Shown here piece by piece: positions 58,559-64,000 of a stretch of 64,000 bases of DNA. The number at the start of each line of letters is the position of its first letter. Position 1 is the stretch's first letter. The translations under genes were made by a program, and so were the position numbers. The stretch comes from Leptoclinus maculatus (taxonomy: Eukaryota > Chordata > Actinopteri > Perciformes > Stichaeidae): positions 3,205,612 to 3,269,611 of the forward strand of contig JAVDOI010000019.1 in NCBI GenBank assembly GCA_032191485.1, given 5' to 3'. The notes beneath the pieces were generated by a model. It ran no database searches. It was not told the origin of the DNA and saw only the letters and a program-made list of their open reading frames with translations.

Positions 58559-61500
58559 CTTCAGAAGACAAGCAGCGGGAGGTTTGTGGGGGAGAAAGGT
58601 TGGGTGAGGGGCTGGCTAGGTGGAGTCATCAGAGTCCCTGGGGTGCTGCGGAGATGCTCCCCCCCCCCCCCTCCTCCTGATTACCTGATTGCTGAGCACA
58701 CACACCACTAATAATCAGGCTGATTGAGTCTGCCCTGGCAGTTGGAGGGGTGTTACCCAATCACAACTAATAATGTCAACCACTTGTTGTTTGTGTAAAG
58801 TTTCAAAGTTGAATTATCGATCCATTCAGGGCCGCTCAGAGTCCAACCTACCTATTCACGAGACATTTTCAAGTGAATATAAGTGATTTGATGTAGGTGT
58901 CACATAAGACTTTCACAAATGTGTGTACAAGTGACCTCCCTGGATTAAAACAACAAGCAGTCTGGTGACGCTCGGCCCAACGTGTCCCGCTCTAACTGAA
59001 AACACATTTGCCCCCACAGGCTTTCTCCCCCGTTATCTCCCATCAGAAATGTTCACTTCCTCTAGTCCATTCAAAATGAGTCACCTATTAACCACACATT
59101 GTTTTGAGCAATGACCCCTTTTAACCCATCATTGACCTGACGGCTATGCGGTTTAATCTGACATGCGTTCTTTGAAATGCTAATGTAACGAGCCCCTCTC
59201 GTGCATCAGCATCATAGTGCTGTCACACCGAAGCGGGCCTCTGTTCCTCTTTACAGCTCCGGCCAGCAGGTGAGGAGGATCACGCGGCTCTGGATAGTGC
59301 GTTGACTTTTTCTAACAGGATTCATTTCACTGTTTTGCCCACGAGGCTGTTGATGAACAAGTTATCCACCACGTGGACCAAACATTGGCCTCTCCTTGAA
59401 TAACTCGTGTGATGGAGATTCCTTCCAGACAAACCTGCATTCATATTTGATTTATTTCACTTTGTGTTCGCTCAAAGGTAGAGATGAGAATGAGGGACAC
59501 TGCAGCGTCTCTCTTGTGCAATATCTATTAAACAAAACCTCATTTTAATCCAACCTTCCTTCTTCTCTGCAGTTAGGCTTCAATTAGCTTGTATAATTAA
59601 AGATCATATCAATATTTATAAAATACATTATTATTATATTAATAAAGGCCTTGAGATATCTTATTTGGTGGTCTGTTGATGTCCATAAAGTTTGATTTCT
59701 GCAAACAGAAAAAAAAAGCTAAATATGCTGATGCATCCTTCCAACCACCCCCACTGTTTGAACAGCTGGGCTTTCTTTATCACCGCTGTGGACCCACCGC
59801 TGATTCTTCCTGGCGGGAGGGGCATGGGAGGTGAGTTAAGTGTAGGTGGGGGGTCTGGGGGGGGGTTGGAGGCTCTCAGCAGGAAGGAGGTCTGGTGTGA
59901 CTGCTGCCTTGTTTGGCAGAACACGGACGGAGTCAGGAGAGAGTCTGATTAAGAAGTCTCTCTAAGAGATCGTATCCTCTGGAGTTGGATAATCGTGACG
60001 CTAATAGAGCAGCCTGAGGTATAATAGTCGAAAATAGAAAAACATGTAATGAAGAAAATCCTAATGAGGTTCCAAGGATACAAAGGCGTATCCTCTTCAT
60101 CTAGAAGATCTGCTGAAGTGGACCAGTGAAGGATTCCGGCCAGAAGAATAAATACAGCATTAGCACCTGTATTTGCTGGTCTTTTCTTACCTTTTTTGAC
60201 CAGTAAAAATAAGTTTGCACCATGTTCTTTTCGTCTACTGCGTCTACGGGCCCTGATTAGTATCTCTCCCTATGTGTGTCAATGAGGGGGGAAAGTGCAA
60301 AAGGCTGACAGGGAAGTTAAATTGGATATTGAACTGACTTGTCTGCATCTCGGTCAGACGGGTTGTTATTGGATAAAAAAGCACGACAGTCTAACAAATA
60401 CAGGAAAACTGTGTTACAAATGAGGTGCAATTTCACCTCGAGGGGGGAAGATAATTACAATCAATACCAACATCGGGCAAATTGTCCTATTTACGCTGAC
60501 CTTGAATCCAAGGTGAATGCATATATGCTGGGTTTAATGTTGTTTTTCCACATTTAGATAACTGATATTGATGTCAGCAATGATTTCCGTATCAGGAGTG
60601 AAATGGCCCTTTTACACTGAAGAGCGAGATTGTCAAACTCAGGATTAGGAAACTGCTCCAAATCACCAAAAAAAGTGGGTCTCTCTTGCTTGGTTTCCAG
60701 GCAGTGTGTGTGTGTGTTTTTTTTGGGGGGGGATTATGGGGTGAAAGGACACATGTTGACAAATTGTATGGCCATCAGTCTGGGCCACCACACTCCATGC
60801 CAAAGTCAGTCGTCCCATTAATTACGAGAGGCAGGCATCCTAACCGAGCGCCACACACTGCCTCATTTATCCCCACTGACCGGTTCACACAGCAGACATT
60901 TTGTTTCGGGCTCCGGGACTTGTAATTGGCGGCGGCCACACAACGCAGACCTTAACACGGGCCACTTTGGAGCCTCTCAGCCACCCGTCAACATCAGGCT
61001 CACACAGGCTCAGCCTCGACAACACATACACTGTTCTGACGTTTAAATGCCCCTGTGTTGGGCAGCGAGGACATGAATGTGGCTCGACACCTGGAATGAA
61101 CCTCAGCGCAGAACGGCACAACGATCCTCTCCTCCTCAGACATGATGCACATGTACTTAAAGTAATAACCCCGACTGTTTTATGTTTCTGGTTTGTTTTG
61201 AATTAATAGCCAGACCTCCATCCCATTAAACTCATGGAGCTTGGGAGAAGATCAAGTTCAACAGTCAGTAAGAAAAAAAAGCAGAGACACAGCAGATTGT
61301 TACAATAATAGAAAATTATGCAACAGTTCTTTTACAACCAACTGCTCTGTTGCAGCTCTCAAACTTGCTGACAAAAGAAATGGCCACCTCAGAAAGCCCA
61401 AAAGTTTCATAAACCAAATTCCTCCACAATATCTTCTCTAGACCTCCTATGAGAAGTTGACGTGACAGCAGACAGTATACATGAGATTAGTGTGAAATAA

Positions 61501-64000
61501 ACAGAAGAAGAACTGGGCTGTTACCTGCATGAACAGATTTTCTTGGCCACTAAACACAACACAATACTGTCAAATAATCATCTTCTAAAGTTGATAAGTT
61601 CAGCAAAAATCAGCATCAGCATTCTTTTGGAGTCGTGTTTCTGGTCATGCAAGTCCAATCACATAACTTTCGCCTCTGTTTTGGGAAGCATCTGGCTTTC
61701 TGGCTGCAACATCTTCCACTATGTTCACTAGCTAGTTGCTAACTTCTCTGTTGTTTGGAGCTGGGCGGGGAGCTGTAAAATTGGGTTGATGAGAGCTGTG
61801 AGACTCAACCAAAACAGTAAAGTTATGGGCCGTAAAAAAACAAAAAAAAGAGGTTAAAGACGTTAAAACGCTCCATAAAGCTGAGACGAACTGCAGAGTT
61901 GGGTGATAATATTTTGCTTGTTCGGCCCCTTTCATGTTGTACATATTCATTTCATCCATTGTTAACATGAAAATATTGATTGGAGCAGCTTTAACATGAG
62001 CAGCTTTGGCTCAACCAACAAAGAATAGAGCCACCTACAGAAGCCAAAGCTAAATCAATGGAAAATCTAGCAGAGGTCACAATTTAATGTCACATTTACC
62101 TTTCATGAATGAATAACTGTCTCAAAATTGAAAATCAATCATAGTTTGAATGTGATGCATGAAATGGTTTCTATTCCCCGCTATTCCGCCTTTTTATATA
62201 AGCAATATCCATAGAAAACACATATGCACACACAGACATACCTTCCATGCCACTCTCTTTCACTGTATGTTGTTACTGGCAGAGAGCGGTACCTGGAGCG
62301 AGGCATGATGGGTAGGCATTTCTCAGCACCGTTACTATTCTGAGTATAATGTCTGGCGGCCAGCCACGCGCAGCATTAGCGGCCCCAGCGAGCTCACTGC
62401 CAAAATCTGTACGTGCTTCACGCGGGCTGCAGAGGTTCTGGCTACTGCTACTCGTCTGACGGAACAACTCACAGCTCCACATACCTCTAAACCATCCTCC
62501 AAACTGTCTGAGTGTGGGGGTGGAGGTGGATGGGGGGGGCAGTGAGGGGCACGGGAGGTGTTTCACAGCCAGAAAAACATCTATCATGCAGGCGCCGCCG
62601 TGACCAAACAAATCAGCGGCGGCTAGAAAATATGATTTCACCGAGAGAGGAATGTGAGAGCTGAGGCACAGCGGCTGCACACTGTATACGCTGTGCAGGC
62701 AGAGAGAGGACATTAACGGGATCAGTGCCGTCGGTTGTGGGGACGATTCTTGGGGTCCCACAGCTGACGCGAAAGGCCCTTTAGGTGCTCGGCAGACTTT
62801 TCAGGTTGTTCAGAACTTTGAAGGATGATAATAAAAGTAATAAACAAGTTGATTCGAGACAGCAAAACTAACTCAACCTGTCTGATTTTTTGCCACTTAC
62901 TTCAAGAAGAAGTGGGATTTTCTCCTTGGTCTCTAGATTAAACAATTTGTCAAGATAGAGGGAAGCGTCGTTGCTGTCTGGAGTTGGTTTCCAGCGTGAG
63001 GCCTCGGCAGAGGAGACCATGAGGAAGCAATCAGCCCATCGATGAGTGGGCCTGTTGGGACGGTGCGATCCCCCCCTCTGCTCCCCCAAAGTCCTGCAGG
63101 AGTCTGCAGGGATCTAATCAATCACTACGACATCCCATTCCTGCCCCAGATTCCTGCTAAGTTTGTGTTTTTGTTTGCTTTTCCCCCGCTGAGAAGTCCG
63201 CACACTGTGGGCGCTGAAAGTGGGCTAGTATCGGTTGTGTTGATCAGCTGAGTCGAGTGGGACACTTTCTCTGCGGTCAGTTATTCATTTGATTTCATTA
63301 TGTTTCTGCCAGTTTGTTATAGATGAGCCAATTGGAATCACGCCACGTGGCTCTTATGTTAAATTGAATCATTTGTTCAAATTAAATTAAACGGCTCCTC
63401 GCACTAATAAGTTCATATTAATGATGTAACAGACCATGACGGCAGTAAGTGGAAATAAAGTTTTCATTATTTTTCAGGAGGATAACGTTAAATCATCTTG
63501 ACGTACACGTTCTGTCTCATAAGTATAGAATCGATACTCTGTTCAACAGCCCAGTTCTTTTCTGGCACAATCCAATGTATTGACCTTTTAATTAAAAAAC
63601 GAGGATAGAAGCAAATGGAGCAGCAGTAAAATGTTGCATGCTGTGTTTTGCCATTAGAAACTGCTTAATAGCTGCTGGAACAGGCATAAACAATGTTAAA
63701 TAAAACAATTGTTATTTTTAATGTTAGAAAATCTTTTACCAAGAATAATTTGTGTATGCAGCATTTTATGTCTAAGCAGTATGGGGGCAGGGGGGTCTTT
63801 CCCTTTGTAGTTGCCCCATTTGCCCTTTTTTTTTGAATACACAAAGTAGTTGGCTACCTGACCAGTGGATAACCCGAACCTTTGAGCAGCTGTTACAGAG
63901 GCAATAAACCATTAACAAGACAATGTTAAAAAACAACAAAAGAATAGCTTATCACCAATCCGCTGCACTGTAAGAGCAAAGAAACAGCCTCACACCAAAT

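Larger units (their letters stand above)
55466..64000. other. Non-coding right end of the window
   Basis: The longer open frames at 56752-57144 (plus) and 62273-62761 (minus) are low-complexity or domain-free and have no splice support. Other contents are the purine repeat at 58510, the dispersed repeat at 57130-57300 and AT-rich DNA. Confidence 0.5.

Noticed and set aside
58326..58607. Open frame with a poly-glycine run
   Set aside because: It is created by the GGA/GGGGGA repeat; three frames are open at once.
62273..62761. 162-codon minus-strand open frame
   Set aside because: It is rich in Ser/Pro/Leu with no domain, no splice context and overlapping frames of similar quality; chance is likelier.

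Overview
The window looks like nuclear DNA of a ray-finned fish, probably a percomorph teleost. It is AT-rich and mostly non-coding, with many CA/GT/TA microsatellites and G or C homopolymers. It also carries dispersed GCTAGCATGCTAAC-type repeats of the kind common in fish, an L2-like LINE, several MITEs and one intron-bearing vertebrate gene. There are no bacterial operons, rRNA genes or CRISPR arrays.

The one clear host gene is slc16a7 (monocarboxylate transporter 2) on the minus strand. It has four coding exons: 39438-39222, 32222-32079, 30947-30144 and 29486-29206. All junctions have GT-AG splice sites and consistent phase, giving a predicted 481-residue, 12-helix transporter. A 5' untranslated exon probably lies upstream, and a CpG-rich block near 50040-50371 is a weak candidate. 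The sequence 3' of the stop may be a long 3' untranslated region.

The most unusual object is at 4611-8726. It is a complete DNA transposon of about 4.1 kb with terminal inverted repeats of about 750 bp and a perfect 8-bp target-site duplication (GTTTCAAT). Inside, two genes diverge from a CpG-rich centre. On the plus strand is a decayed IS1595/ISXO2-type (Merlin-like) DDE transposase remnant. On the minus strand is a spliced, apparently intact gene for a CCDC106-like protein with a coiled coil, an acidic/basic tract and a conserved C-terminal domain. Each gene runs into its nearest inverted repeat, and both repeats carry a poly(A) signal at the mirrored position.

Other mobile DNA: a 5'-truncated L2-clade LINE at about 40645-42937 with reverse transcriptase and a triplicated 3' UTR segment; a TTAA-flanked MITE at 40271-40594; a 129-bp hairpin MITE at 39954-40082; a Harbinger-like MITE at 54808-55462 with a TTA duplication; a tRNA-derived SINE head near 34085; and several copies of old dispersed repeats. 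The rest (1-4602, 13.2-28.7 kb and 42.9-64 kb) shows no supportable gene and appears intergenic or intronic.
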